A DNA stretch of 64,000 nucleotides from Cryomorpha sp963836915 (GTDB lineage Bacteria; Bacteroidota; Bacteroidia; Flavobacteriales_D; Cryomorphaceae), in the NCBI GenBank assembly GCA_963836915.1, contig CAWILH010000002.1, positions 1,488,001 to 1,552,000 of the forward strand, in the 5' to 3' direction. Made by a program: the position numbers and the translations under genes. The notes under the pieces were generated by a model, which saw only the letters and a program-made list of their open reading frames with translations, was not told where the DNA came from and ran no database searches. Positions 52,892 through 63,494 of this stretch are shown piece after piece. Positions within the stretch are counted from its first letter, which is position 1. The number at the start of each line of letters is the position of its first letter.

Positions 52892-53466
52892 TGTTCAGTA
52901 TTACGCCCTCGCATATCATTGAATATTTATATTGTCCGCGGTACACCTACTTTGAGTATGTGCTATCAGTGCCCCAAAACGAAGAGAAATACTATAAAGT
53001 AAAGAAGGGTAGAAATATGCACGACGAAAAATTGGAGCGCAACAAGGGCTATTTGAGAAAACGTATAGGGGCGACAGAAAAATGGGAAGACCAGTACTTG
53101 ACCAATCAGTACATGCGCGGCAGGATAGATGAAATTCTAAAGTTAAGGGACGGCACTTTCGCTCCCCTAGATTATAAATATGCAGAATGGAAAGACAAAC
53201 TTTACGATACTTATAAGCAGCAGCTATTTTGCTATGCCGTGCTTATCGAAGAAAATTTTAACGGAAAAGTCAACAAGGGTTACTTGGTTTATTTGCGGAG
53301 CAAGAACAAATTGCTGGAGGTAGAAATCTCTGAATCGGATAAAAGTTTGATAAAAGTGAGCATTTCTGGGTTTCAAGAAATTGTGGAAAAAAACTATTTC
53401 CCAAAAGCGACGAAGTACAAGCGCAGATGCCTATCTTGTACCTATCGAAATATATGCACGCGATAG
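52891..53466 (+). CDS. cas4: CRISPR adaptation exonuclease Cas4
   Basis: A 191-residue RecB-type nuclease. The first Cys is in YLYCPRYTYFEY and three more are in RCLSCTYRNICTR, the [4Fe-4S] pattern. Active-site Asp and Lys lie in RGRIDEIL and LDYKYAEWKD. Cas4 trims prespacers and checks the PAM during adaptation. The last cas gene, adjacent to the leader. Confidence 0.95.
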   Translation: MFSITPSHIIEYLYCPRYTYFEYVLSVPQNEEKYYKVKKGRNMHDEKLERNKGYLRKRIGATEKWEDQYLTNQYMRGRIDEILKLRDGTFAPLDYKYAEWKDKLYDTYKQQLFCYAVLIEENFNGKVNKGYLVYLRSKNKLLEVEISESDKSLIKVSISGFQEIVEKNYFPKATKYKRRCLSCTYRNICTR

Positions 53467-53660
53467 TTTGAAATCCGGGTGTAGATTTATTGAAGGGATG
53501 ATAAATTTTTGTTTTAAGCTATTATTTTTCAATTGTTTACAGTTATGAAATTGGACGGAAAATGTGTAAAATACGTTCTTTGACGTATCGAAAAATGGAA
53601 TATAAAAGGATGAAAAATATAAATAAAAGTCTGATTACCATGAGTATGGGAAGCGATCGA
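53467..53660 (+). promoter_or_regulatory. CRISPR leader
   Basis: An A+T-rich stretch between cas4 and the first repeat. It contains the perfect inverted repeat ATACGT-TCTTTG-ACGTAT at about 53570-53587, where the array promoter or an adaptation signal is likely. Its position on the side with no variant repeats agrees with new spacers being added here. Confidence 0.75.
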
Positions 53661-56600
53661 CTTCCAGACTTAATCCAGCATCAACAAGGATTGAAACTTT
53701 TTTAGTGTGGTAATTCAGGCAAAGCAATCCAATGCTTCCAGACTTAATCCAGCATCAACAAGGATTGAAACTGCGCCATATCCCTGCGCAGTTGGTACAC
53801 CACACTCTTCCAGACTTAATCCAGCATCAACAAGGATTGAAACTGCCGCCAAGCAAGACAGCGGATTTTGAAAACGATAGCTTCCAGACTTAATCCAGCA
53901 TCAACAAGGATTGAAACTCGCGCTATTATCCGTTAAATAGCTCGTCCCATTCTTCCAGACTTAATCCAGCATCAACAAGGATTGAAACGCCGTACTTTCC
54001 GGTGATTTGATCAGCGATGACCTGCTTCCAGACTTAATCCAGCATCAACAAGGATTGAAACTCGGTTCAATAGAACTCGACCCCGTGGAAGGGCGTTCTT
54101 CCAGACTTAATCCAGCATCAACAAGGATTGAAACACTCTCCTGTGATTCTATAAGGTATTGATCACCTTGCTTCCAGACTTAATCCAGCATCAACAAGGA
54201 TTGAAACAACCTGTCTTGGAAGCCCTGAAATCCCGTGTTATCTTCCAGACTTAATCCAGCATCAACAAGGATTGAAACCGTTCAAATATATTCGATATAA
54301 TGGACAAGAGAGCTTCCAGACTTAATCCAGCATCAACAAGGATTGAAACAGCGTTCAAACAACTCGTATGAATCGCCCATTTTCCTTCCAGACTTAATCC
54401 AGCATCAACAAGGATTGAAACTCCTTTCCACGGCCTCCGCCAACGCCCGATCAGTACTCCTTCCAGACTTAATCCAGCATCAACAAGGATTGAAACTAAA
54501 AAACCAGAACCGCCCCAGCCACAATAAGTATTCTTCCAGACTTAATCCAGCATCAACAAGGATTGAAACAAATTGTCGCTAATAACTGTTCTATCACAGC
54601 TTGAACTTCCAGACTTAATCCAGCATCAACAAGGATTGAAACCAAAATCCTCTGGTATCGTACTGATACCAGAGGTTTCTTCCAGACTTAATCCAGCATC
54701 AACAAGGATTGAAACTGTGCTTGGGCTGGTCGGTAGCGTCCATACGCTTATCGTCTTCCAGACTTAATCCAGCATCAACAAGGATTGAAACACAAAACAG
54801 CCGAATACGTCTCTATTTCTTCTTTCCTCTTCCAGACTTAATCCAGCATCAACAAGGATTGAAACAACATAAAGTATAACAACACCGCCAACACAAACCC
54901 GATCTTCCAGACTTAATCCAGCATCAACAAGGATTGAAACTTGTTATAGTACATCTAGTTACTCCGAATGCGCTTACTTCCAGACTTAATCCAGCATCAA
55001 CAAGGATTGAAACCACTGGAAGCCGTGAAGTAACCATACGCACCGGGAGACTTCCAGACTTAATCCAGCATCAACAAGGATTGAAACTGGCTTCTTTCAG
55101 ACGCAGCACATCGCGCAGTGCTTCTTCCAGACTTAATCCAGCATCAACAAGGATTGAAACTACCCCCCTGTTAATTCAATATCTCCTGTCACAGGGCTTC
55201 CAGACTTAATCCAGCATCAACAAGGATTGAAACTTGCCACCTACGGCGTAGATGGCACCCTAGAGCGTACTTCCAGACTTAATCCAGCATCAACAAGGAT
55301 TGAAACGCAACCTTGACAATCTTGCCGATAGCCCGCTCAACACTTCCAGACTTAATCCAGCATCAACAAGGATTGAAACCGGCATCTGTGCGGCGGCATA
55401 GGTGGTGGCCAGCACCTTCCAGACTTAATCCAGCATCAACAAGGATTGAAACCCCGCCGCCGTTGATACGGTTCATGCGGGTAGTCTCCTTCCAGACTTA
55501 ATCCAGCATCAACAAGGATTGAAACTGGAACCAGATGGAACCCTTATAGGCTCGCCGTTGACTTCCAGACTTAATCCAGCATCAACAAGGATTGAAACCC
55601 GATGCCGGCGAGATCACCACCTATCTGGAAGGCTCCTTCCAGACTTAATCCAGCATCAACAAGGATTGAAACCCATAAGGTTAATGCCCTACATCTTAGG
55701 CTGCACCTACTTCCAGACTTAATCCAGCATCAACAAGGATTGAAACCTACCCGTTCCAAACGCCTGAAAACCAATCGTTTCCTTCCAGACTTAATCCAGC
55801 ATCAACAAGGATTGAAACATATAGAACGTTTTACCCGTCCCACAACCGCCTGCCTTCCAGACTTAATCCAGCATCAACAAGGATTGAAACGAACTAAGGT
55901 ATTTCCCTATGGGAGCATATTCAGGCTTCCAGACTTAATCCAGCATCAACAAGGATTGAAACTTTCGGCTTGGATCCATTCCCGGTCGAATTCGGCAACT
56001 TCCAGACTTAATCCAGCATCAACAAGGATTGAAACTATTTGCCGCTATGGAATCATACAATGGGAGGCCGACTTCCAGACTTAATCCAGCATCAACAAGG
56101 ATTGAAACACCTAGTTAAAATACGCAATTGCAGCGCATTTGAAACCTTCCAGACTTAATCCAGCATCAACAAGGATTGAAACAGTTAAGGGTGTCGCGTA
56201 CGGCTCCAGATGGGACGGCTTCCAGACTTAATCCAGCATCAACAAGGATTGAAACCCGCTCAATTCAGGTGGTGGGGGCATTGCAACCATACTTCCAGAC
56301 TTAATCCAGCATCAACAAGGATTGAAACGGAGTGCTGCGTAAATATCACCATTGCGGACCCTGCCTTCCAGACTTAATCCAGCATCAACAAGGATTGAAA
56401 CACGACGATGTGGACGGCAACTACCGCAACCTGATAGACTTCCAGACTTAATCCAGCATCAACAAGGATTGAAACTGATCAACCCGGCCACCAATGCAGG
56501 GACTAGGCTAGCTTCCAGACTTAATCCAGCATCAACAAGGATTGAAACGAAACACAAAACCAGCTATTGCGAGATGAAAATTCACTTCCAGACTTAATCC

Positions 56601-59600
56601 AGCATCAACAAGGATTGAAACTTTCCGCCCCCTTTCGTCTCATTATTGATCCAGATCACCTTCCAGACTTAATCCAGCATCAACAAGGATTGAAACCTGC
56701 TTGTTCGATGGTGCGGTCTCCGATCCATAGGCCTTCCAGACTTAATCCAGCATCAACAAGGATTGAAACACGATTTGATTTTAGCAGACTTTGAAAGCGG
56801 GGTGGTCTTCCAGACTTAATCCAGCATCAACAAGGATTGAAACTCCAGATCACCGCAAAAACGATTACCACCAACAATCTTCCAGACTTAATCCAGCATC
56901 AACAAGGATTGAAACTTGGACGAAGCTATTGGGACAGACGACGCTAGGACTCTTCCAGACTTAATCCAGCATCAACAAGGATTGAAACGTCCTTATCCTT
57001 ATTATAGGGGTGGTGCTGTTGGTACTTCCAGACTTAATCCAGCATCAACAAGGATTGAAACATATCTTTAATGCCCAACTCACGCAAAACATAAAAAACT
57101 TCCAGACTTAATCCAGCATCAACAAGGATTGAAACAACACTTACGCTGGTACTTACGAGAAAAAGCTATACTTCCAGACTTAATCCAGCATCAACAAGGA
57201 TTGAAACATACGTCCTTTCTTACCGATTATATAGGGCTCAATTCTTCCAGACTTAATCCAGCATCAACAAGGATTGAAACGCATTCCTGTAAAGTGATGC
57301 ACTTGCCACCATCTCTCTTCCAGACTTAATCCAGCATCAACAAGGATTGAAACCAGAAAGAGACCAGAAGACAGACAATGGCCGCGGGACTTCCAGACTT
57401 AATCCAGCATCAACAAGGATTGAAACTAATTCTTAGGCTTTCCGCCGCCACCAGTTGACCCCTTCCAGACTTAATCCAGCATCAACAAGGATTGAAACCC
57501 GACACCTCGGGTATCAGCACGATACCCGAGGACTTCTTCCAGACTTAATCCAGCATCAACAAGGATTGAAACCTTGATGAAAACGAGCGAAGTGATTATT
57601 CTAACAACGCTTCCAGACTTAATCCAGCATCAACAAGGATTGAAACACCAGCCAAAACAGATGGGAATTTCAAGTAAGAGAACTTCCAGACTTAATCCAG
57701 CATCAACAAGGATTGAAACAATTATGTTAAATTATGTTAAAATTTCACCCTAGTCTTCCAGACTTAATCCAGCATCAACAAGGATTGAAACGATTCTACT
57801 GCCGTGTCGCCACTAATACTTGATATCTTCCAGACTTAATCCAGCATCAACAAGGATTGAAACCTCTTCGGGATCAAGCGAGTTAAAATATGAGGCATTC
57901 TTCCAGACTTAATCCAGCATCAACAAGGATTGAAACATACCACTTGACGTAAAGCCATCTACACCTACTTTAGCTTCCAGACTTAATCCAGCATCAACAA
58001 GGATTGAAACTCGCCCTAAAATCCCGTGTTATGCGCTTGCGCTCATCTTCCAGACTTAATCCAGCATCAACAAGGATTGAAACTTATTGCATCCCCTTAA
58101 TCTCTGCCGCGCTGTACAACTTCCAGACTTAATCCAGCATCAACAAGGATTGAAACTGTGTTTTGGCTGGTCGGTAGCGTCCATACGCTTGTCTTCCAGA
58201 CTTAATCCAGCATCAACAAGGATTGAAACAATGATCTCATAACTAAATTGCGTTAAAAACCGCACTTCCAGACTTAATCCAGCATCAACAAGGATTGAAA
58301 CCGGCGTTACCAGTGACCGTTATCATGTCATCGTTCATACTTCCAGACTTAATCCAGCATCAACAAGGATTGAAACTTGCTAGCAATTATAAAAAACAAT
58401 ATAAATAGCGCGCTTCCAGACTTAATCCAGCATCAACAAGGATTGAAACCCGCGCTCGAAAAGGGCGCGGAGCAAGAGCGGCAGAACTTCCAGACTTAAT
58501 CCAGCATCAACAAGGATTGAAACCTCAGCACGGCACCGCTGCGGTAGTAGTACTCGGCCTCTTCCAGACTTAATCCAGCATCAACAAGGATTGAAACCTT
58601 CCTGTCCCAATCTTCACAATACCAGTAGCTCACTTCCAGACTTAATCCAGCATCAACAAGGATTGAAACCCAATAATATCCCAAATCTTCCGACGCACCG
58701 TCAACTTCCAGACTTAATCCAGCATCAACAAGGATTGAAACATGCTCTGCTTACCGATCGCCGAAAGCAGTTCGTTCTTCCAGACTTAATCCAGCATCAA
58801 CAAGGATTGAAACCGCTGGTGTAGAATACGGCTTCCCAGAGGAGATCGTCTTCCAGACTTAATCCAGCATCAACAAGGATTGAAACAAATATTCAGAAGA
58901 TGGTTTTTCGTATCAAGACGGGCTTCCAGACTTAATCCAGCATCAACAAGGATTGAAACCACCTAACGGCATCATAAACTTCAACAACGGGGTTCTTCCA
59001 GACTTAATCCAGCATCAACAAGGATTGAAACTTTTTTAATGTGGCAATTCAGGCAAAGCAATCCAATGCTTCCAGACTTAATCCAGCATCAACAAGGATT
59101 GAAACAGTTTATATACCCAACTCTCTCTTTTGCTTCTCAACTTCCAGACTTAATCCAGCATCAACAAGGATTGAAACGCAAACGTGGAGAGTGTGGATGG
59201 CATTACCAAACTTCTTCCAGACTTAATCCAGCATCAACAAGGATTGAAACCTTCTGCTATCTTACCGGCAATATATACCAGCAACCTTCCAGACTTAATC
59301 CAGCATCAACAAGGATTGAAACCTGCGCGGTTCGATCTTCGCGCCGACTTGTCAAGTGCTTCCAGACTTAATCCAGCATCAACAAGGATTGAAACTCTAT
59401 CTTTTTTCCCTTCGTCTCTGTGTCCTTCACATCTTCCAGACTTAATCCAGCATCAACAAGGATTGAAACTGGCGTCACACTTAGCGAATGCAGGATTTTT
59501 CAATACTTCCAGACTTAATCCAGCATCAACAAGGATTGAAACTAATTTCCTGAGTGCACCAATATTTCAGACCTTCCACTTCCAGACTTAATCCAGCATC

Positions 59601-60418
59601 AACAAGGATTGAAACGTTGATCAGGAACAGGGCGCCTTCGACGGCATCAGGCTTCCAGACTTAATCCAGCATCAACAAGGATTGAAACAGATAGGACTCG
59701 ACTTGGTTGTATGCCGCTTCGGTCTTCCAGACTTAATCCAGCATCAACAAGGATTGAAACAAAAAGAAAGCCCACCCCTCGTTTGGGGCAGGCTTTCTTC
59801 CAGACTTAATCCAGCATCAACAAGGATTGAAACAGACGTATTGTCAGTAAACAACACATTGTAATTTGTCTTCCAGACTTAATCCAGCATCAACAAGGAT
59901 TGAAACAACAAACGATCAAGGTGTACAGCCTTCAGGATATACTCTTCCAGACTTAATCCAGCATCAATAAGGATTGAAACGAAGGGAACCTGATCTGGAT
60001 GTACAATGAAGCTACCTTCCAGACTTAATCCAGCATCAATAAGGATTGAAACATTTAACTGGACTTGAAATAGATAAAGATTATTTTGACTTCCAGACTT
60101 AATCCAGCATCAATAAGGATTGAAACCAAGAGCCGAGATCGAGCGAGGTACCAAATCAGAACCTTCCAGACTTAATCCAGCATCAATAAGGATTGAAACC
60201 AGAAATCCAGTTAGCGCTCATTTTAATGTCCCCAACCTTCCAGACTTAATCCAGCATCAATAAGGATTGAAACTTGATCCGGGTGGTGTACTTGCCGTAT
60301 TGGATGAGCCTTCCAGACTTAATCCAGCATCAATAAGGATTGAAACCGTACTCTACCTGAACCGCAAATTTATTGTACACGCTTCCAGACTTAATCCAGC
60401 ATCAATAAGGATTGAAAC
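53661..60418 (+). CRISPR. Type I-B CRISPR array, about 93 repeats of 37 bp
   Basis: The repeat begins CTTCCAGACTTAATCCAG and ends AAGGATTGAAAC. First copy 53661-53697, last 60382-60418. Counting starts gives about 93 repeats and 92 spacers of 33-39 bp, average period 73 bp. The final 8 nt ATTGAAAC are the usual I-B crRNA handle, so the array is read in this direction. Repeats 87-93 (from 59943) share a C-to-T change at position 25 (CAATAAGG instead of CAACAAGG), marking the oldest, leader-distal end. Reading frames crossing the array (SRLNPASTRIET-type text) are artefacts of the repeat. Confidence 0.99.
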
Positions 60419-60492
60419 CGCTCAAGCTCTATGGTCTATACACCAATGAAACCCTGCTATGATTTATGTATACATTTGTTATCCATTTTAAG

Positions 60493-60545
60493 ATGCCCAC
60501 AGTGCTACTAAGGCCATGCCTACTATGCAAGTGGGCATTTTTCAT
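60493..60545 (+). terminator. Probable array terminator
   Basis: ATGCCCAC (60493-60500) and GTGGGCAT (60531-60538) form an 8-bp stem around a 30-nt loop, followed by TTTTCATTTT. About 75 bp after the last repeat. Confidence 0.6.
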
Positions 60546-60618
60546 TTTCGGTATTGCAGAATGCCGGTGCGGTACTTCTCCAGCTCATCATTGAGCTGAA
60601 CTTAAACATGGTTTTAAC

Positions 60619-61172
60619 TTATCTTATTTCCCCTTTCGATTGTCCCACCGCAACATAGTCACCATACTGATAGTACTTGATGTATACCGTTTGCAATATG
60701 CTCTCCTTATACTGGCTCCAACCTATATCTGGCCGCACTACGATCTTATCGGTGAGATGCACATAGGTATACCGATTCGCGCAGGTGCAGCGGGTGCTCA
60801 GTATCCTGCGTACCTGCGCAGCATCTACCACGGCATTAATGCCATCTACGGTTATAGACTTCTTGCTGCATGCGTACTATACCACTGCTTCGGCGCTGCT
60901 CTCTAAGGGCTCATAGGTGGGGTATGCAGCGGTATCGCGCATGATCTGGACGGCACTACGCATGATATAGTGATGCTTTGCCCGTAAGCCGGTAAGGCCG
61001 GCATTGCCTTCACAAAATGATTTAATTGCCGCTGGTCTATCTGAAATCAACCAGATAGTATTTGAGTGAACCAGCACGCTTTCATCATGAATGGAAAAAG
61101 GAAAGGAATTTATAAAGATAACCTGCTTAAACTTGCCAAGTCAATGAATATTAAGAAATCACTGCCTATCAT
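60619..61172 (-). pseudogene. Decayed gene of unknown function beside the array
   Basis: A minus-strand coding remnant begins at ATG 61172 (MIGSDFLIFIDLA), changes frame within about 61127-61136 and continues as FKQVIFINSFPFSIHDESVLV, IWLISDRPAAIKSFCEGNAG and HHYIMRSAVQIMRDTAAYPTYEP. An in-frame TAG at 60877-60879 follows; the same frame stays open as KKSITVDGINAVVDAAQVRR and ends YGDYVAVGQSKGEIR at 60619. About 180 codons in all. The family is not recognised. One frameshift and one amber stop indicate decay. Confidence 0.6.
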
Positions 61173-61321
61173 TTGGGAAGTTAATTCTAGGGTTCAAAAC
61201 TGAAATAGTTATGCCAATGCGTTAAGTGTCGATTAGAAAAAGCGGGGCGCAATAAAGCCTTCACTACTAAATGTGTCGTCCTGAAAATGGTTGACTGATT
61301 ATTATTCAAAAATACTCATGA

Positions 61322-62164
61322 TTAAACAGCTTCCAAGATTGGTTTTGGAGGCTGTTTTGTTTTCCATGTTTTAAGTTTAGTTCTCTTTTGATTATGTGCT
61401 TGGCTTGGAGTTAGGTATGCGATTGATAAGTGCGGTCTTACTTGATTGTATAACGCGATTGACTCTGCCACCTGCTTTTCTAATATCTCATAGTTTTCGA
61501 AAGAGTTGTCTAATCCAAATTCATCTTTCAATATTCCGTTCACTCTTTCGGCTACTGCATTTTCGTATGGATCAGATTGTTCTGTCATACTTATGCTAAT
61601 TCCATTATTTTTTAGCATTTGAGTATAGATTTCACTGCTGTACTGTAAGCCTCTATCCGAATGGTGTATGAGCGCTTGGTCGTATTTCCTGTTTTCAATT
61701 GCCTTCTTTAAAGCCGATAATGTCGTGGCAGCCATCATATTGTTACTCAACGCATATCCAACTATTTTCTTCGAATAAGCATCCGTAACTAAGTGCAGGT
61801 AATAGTGGTCTTTGTTAACTTGTAAATAGGTAATGTCCGCTACCCATAGCTGCTCTGGGCGAGTGAGTTCTATTTCTTTAATGATATTCGGATACTTTCT
61901 CATCCAATGCTTTGAGTTGGTTGTTTTGTGGTACTTTTTTCTTTTCGATATCAGTAATGATCGCTCTCTCATAAAATCAAATAAATGATCTCGACCTATG
62001 TGCTGATCCAGTGGCTTATTCTCGTTTATGAGGTAATGGATCTTTCTCACCCCACACCTTGGAAGCAGATGACGTATGCGTAAAATATTGGCCTCTAATT
62101 CTTCATCATCAGAAACCAATGAATCTTTTCTCTTATAGTAGGATTGCTTACTAAAACCAAACAA
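61322..62164 (-). CDS. IS3-family transposase OrfB (DDE integrase core)
   Basis: A 280-residue integrase-core transposase. DDE residues: Asp in LWVADITYLQV, Asp in LIHHSDRGLQYSS, Glu in NAVAERVNGILKDEFG. An HTH_21-like segment (GVRKIHYLINENKPL) precedes. The frame is open upstream of the ATG (AVQEIRRRSDLNISELCRLFGF) and overlaps the end of orfA, so in vivo it is probably made as an OrfAB fusion by -1 frameshifting near 62203-62215. Confidence 0.93.
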   Translation of the reverse strand: MFGFSKQSYYKRKDSLVSDDEELEANILRIRHLLPRCGVRKIHYLINENKPLDQHIGRDHLFDFMRERSLLISKRKKYHKTTNSKHWMRKYPNIIKEIELTRPEQLWVADITYLQVNKDHYYLHLVTDAYSKKIVGYALSNNMMAATTLSALKKAIENRKYDQALIHHSDRGLQYSSEIYTQMLKNNGISISMTEQSDPYENAVAERVNGILKDEFGLDNSFENYEILEKQVAESIALYNQVRPHLSIAYLTPSQAHNQKRTKLKTWKTKQPPKPILEAV

Positions 62165-62202
62165 TCGGCATAACTCACTGATATTCAGATCGCTTCTACG
62201 CC

Positions 62203-62610
62203 TTATTTCTTGGACTGCCTGGTGTCGTACTTTTTTATGATCTTAATATCTAACTCACGTTCCGCTATAGAAATAAACTGCTTGTAAGCCATCAGCTCCG
62301 CTTCCTTTTTCTCAAGTTTACGCGTAAGCAAACGCTCATTTTTCCGAAGTTTAGCCTCTAACTCTTTGATGTACTGTTTGTCCTGATCTTTCATTGGTCG
62401 ACCTTTACTAAGGTATCTTGGATGGTTCAATTTACCATATTTTTTTAACCAACGTGGAATGCAAGAATTACCCGCTATTCCATACTTACGCTTCAATGTG
62501 GCTTTTGTATATAAGCCCGATTCATATTCCCGTACAACCTGTTGTTTAAATGCTTTGCTGTATACTTTTGGGACGGAAACGTTTCCTTCTTTTTCTTTTC
62601 CTGTTAACAT
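62203..62610 (-). CDS. IS3-family OrfA (helix-turn-helix)
   Basis: A 135-residue protein. An HTH motif lies near the N-terminus (SKAFKQQVVREYESGLYTKATLKRKYGIAGNSCIPRWLKKYG). It is followed by a basic, leucine-containing coiled coil (IKELEAKLRKNERLLTRKLEKKEAELMAYK) for dimerisation. It binds the element ends. Confidence 0.9.
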   Translation of the reverse strand: MLTGKEKEGNVSVPKVYSKAFKQQVVREYESGLYTKATLKRKYGIAGNSCIPRWLKKYGKLNHPRYLSKGRPMKDQDKQYIKELEAKLRKNERLLTRKLEKKEAELMAYKQFISIAERELDIKIIKKYDTRQSKK

Positions 62611-62717
62611 ATTGACTCATTTTTAGTCAACTTTTTCTAGGACGAGACAAAATTTTAAAAACCCGTGTAAATCGATTTTTTTTATTTCCTTGTCCCCTAT
62701 AATCTAAACACAAATCG

Positions 62718-63305
62718 ATGAAGAAAATCAGTTTAAGTGCATTATTCCTTTTGGCAGTCTTGTTTTCACATGCCCAAGAAGAAGGAAAGTTTCGAGTAGG
62801 TCTGAATCTTGGTGCGGCAATACCTTCAGGGGGCGTTGGTTTTATGATTGATCTGGAGCCAAAGTATAACTTGAATGAACGTATGAATGTCGGTATCAGA
62901 CTTGGTTCTGCAGCCGTCATCAAAAGCGTTGAGCTTACCGATGGCGACGACTTTGAGTCGGCAAGCGTATCAGCCACCGCAACTTATTTTGGAACCTTCG
63001 ATTATTACTTCCCAACTTCATCTTCATTCACACCTTATGTAGGTGGTGGTCTTGGACTGATAAGAAATGCGGCCGTTTCGGTAAATGATGGCGATGATGT
63101 AGACAGCTCTGCATTAGATGCATCGACCGGATTTGGTGGAGTGGTACGCGGTGGCTTCGAAGCCGGAAAATTTCGATTCACCCTAGAATACGACTTGATC
63201 CCAGAGACTACCCTCGAAAATGCAAACGGAGACGAAGTAGGCACTATCAAAAATGGCTTCTTCGGAGTGGCAGTAGGCTTCTTCGTAGGCGGGGGCCGCT
63301 GGTAA
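62718..63305 (+). CDS. Small outer-membrane beta-barrel protein
   Basis: A 195-residue protein with signal peptide (MKKISLSALFLLAVLFSHA) and alternating hydrophobic strands (FRVGLNLGAAIPSG, MNVGIRLGSAAV, ATYFGTFDYYFP, FTPYVGGGLGLIRNAAV, FRFTLEYDLIP) ending in an aromatic residue (VGGGRW). The pattern is that of an eight-stranded porin-like/OmpW-type barrel. Function otherwise unknown. Starts 69 bp right of the IS3 element. Confidence 0.75.
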   Translation: MKKISLSALFLLAVLFSHAQEEGKFRVGLNLGAAIPSGGVGFMIDLEPKYNLNERMNVGIRLGSAAVIKSVELTDGDDFESASVSATATYFGTFDYYFPTSSSFTPYVGGGLGLIRNAAVSVNDGDDVDSSALDASTGFGGVVRGGFEAGKFRFTLEYDLIPETTLENANGDEVGTIKNGFFGVAVGFFVGGGRW

Positions 63306-63332
63306 GCCACACCAGATTGAAAAGATTGATGA

Positions 63333-63360
63333 AGGGATTCCATTGAGGAGTCCCTTTTTA
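63333..63360 (+). terminator. Terminator after the barrel gene
   Basis: AGGGATTCC and GGAGTCCCT (one G-T pair) with a 5-nt loop, followed by TTTTTATTTG, 27 bp after the stop codon. Confidence 0.75.
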
Positions 63361-63494
63361 TTTGTTCTAAATTCCCACTTCAAAATGCTCCTTGCACTGA
63401 TGCCGGGAAGAACAGCCATCAAATCCCACCACTCCTTAAAAATTCTTCCCCTGTGCAATAGAAACCCCCTATCTTCGTTGCTCTATTTTCACCA

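Larger units (their letters stand above)
61272..62649 (-). mobile_element. IS3-family insertion sequence
   Basis: A 1378-bp element with imperfect terminal inverted repeats, left TGTGTCGTCCTGAAAA and right (as reverse complement) TGTCTCGTCCTAGAAAAA, both continuing GTTGACT. Flanks show AAA on both sides (3-bp target duplication). It carries orfA and orfB on the minus strand in the usual overlapping arrangement. Confidence 0.9.

Noticed and set aside
53661..60418. Self-targeting spacers
   Set aside because: Reading through the spacers I did not recognise matches to the rest of this window; a full search of the genome would be needed.
54343..60449. Many plus-strand open frames within the CRISPR array (SRLNPASTRIET-type or LPDLIQHQQGLK-type proteins)
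   Set aside because: They are translations of the repeat, which lacks stops in two frames; the unit text repeats with the 73-bp period and has no start or ribosome site of its own.
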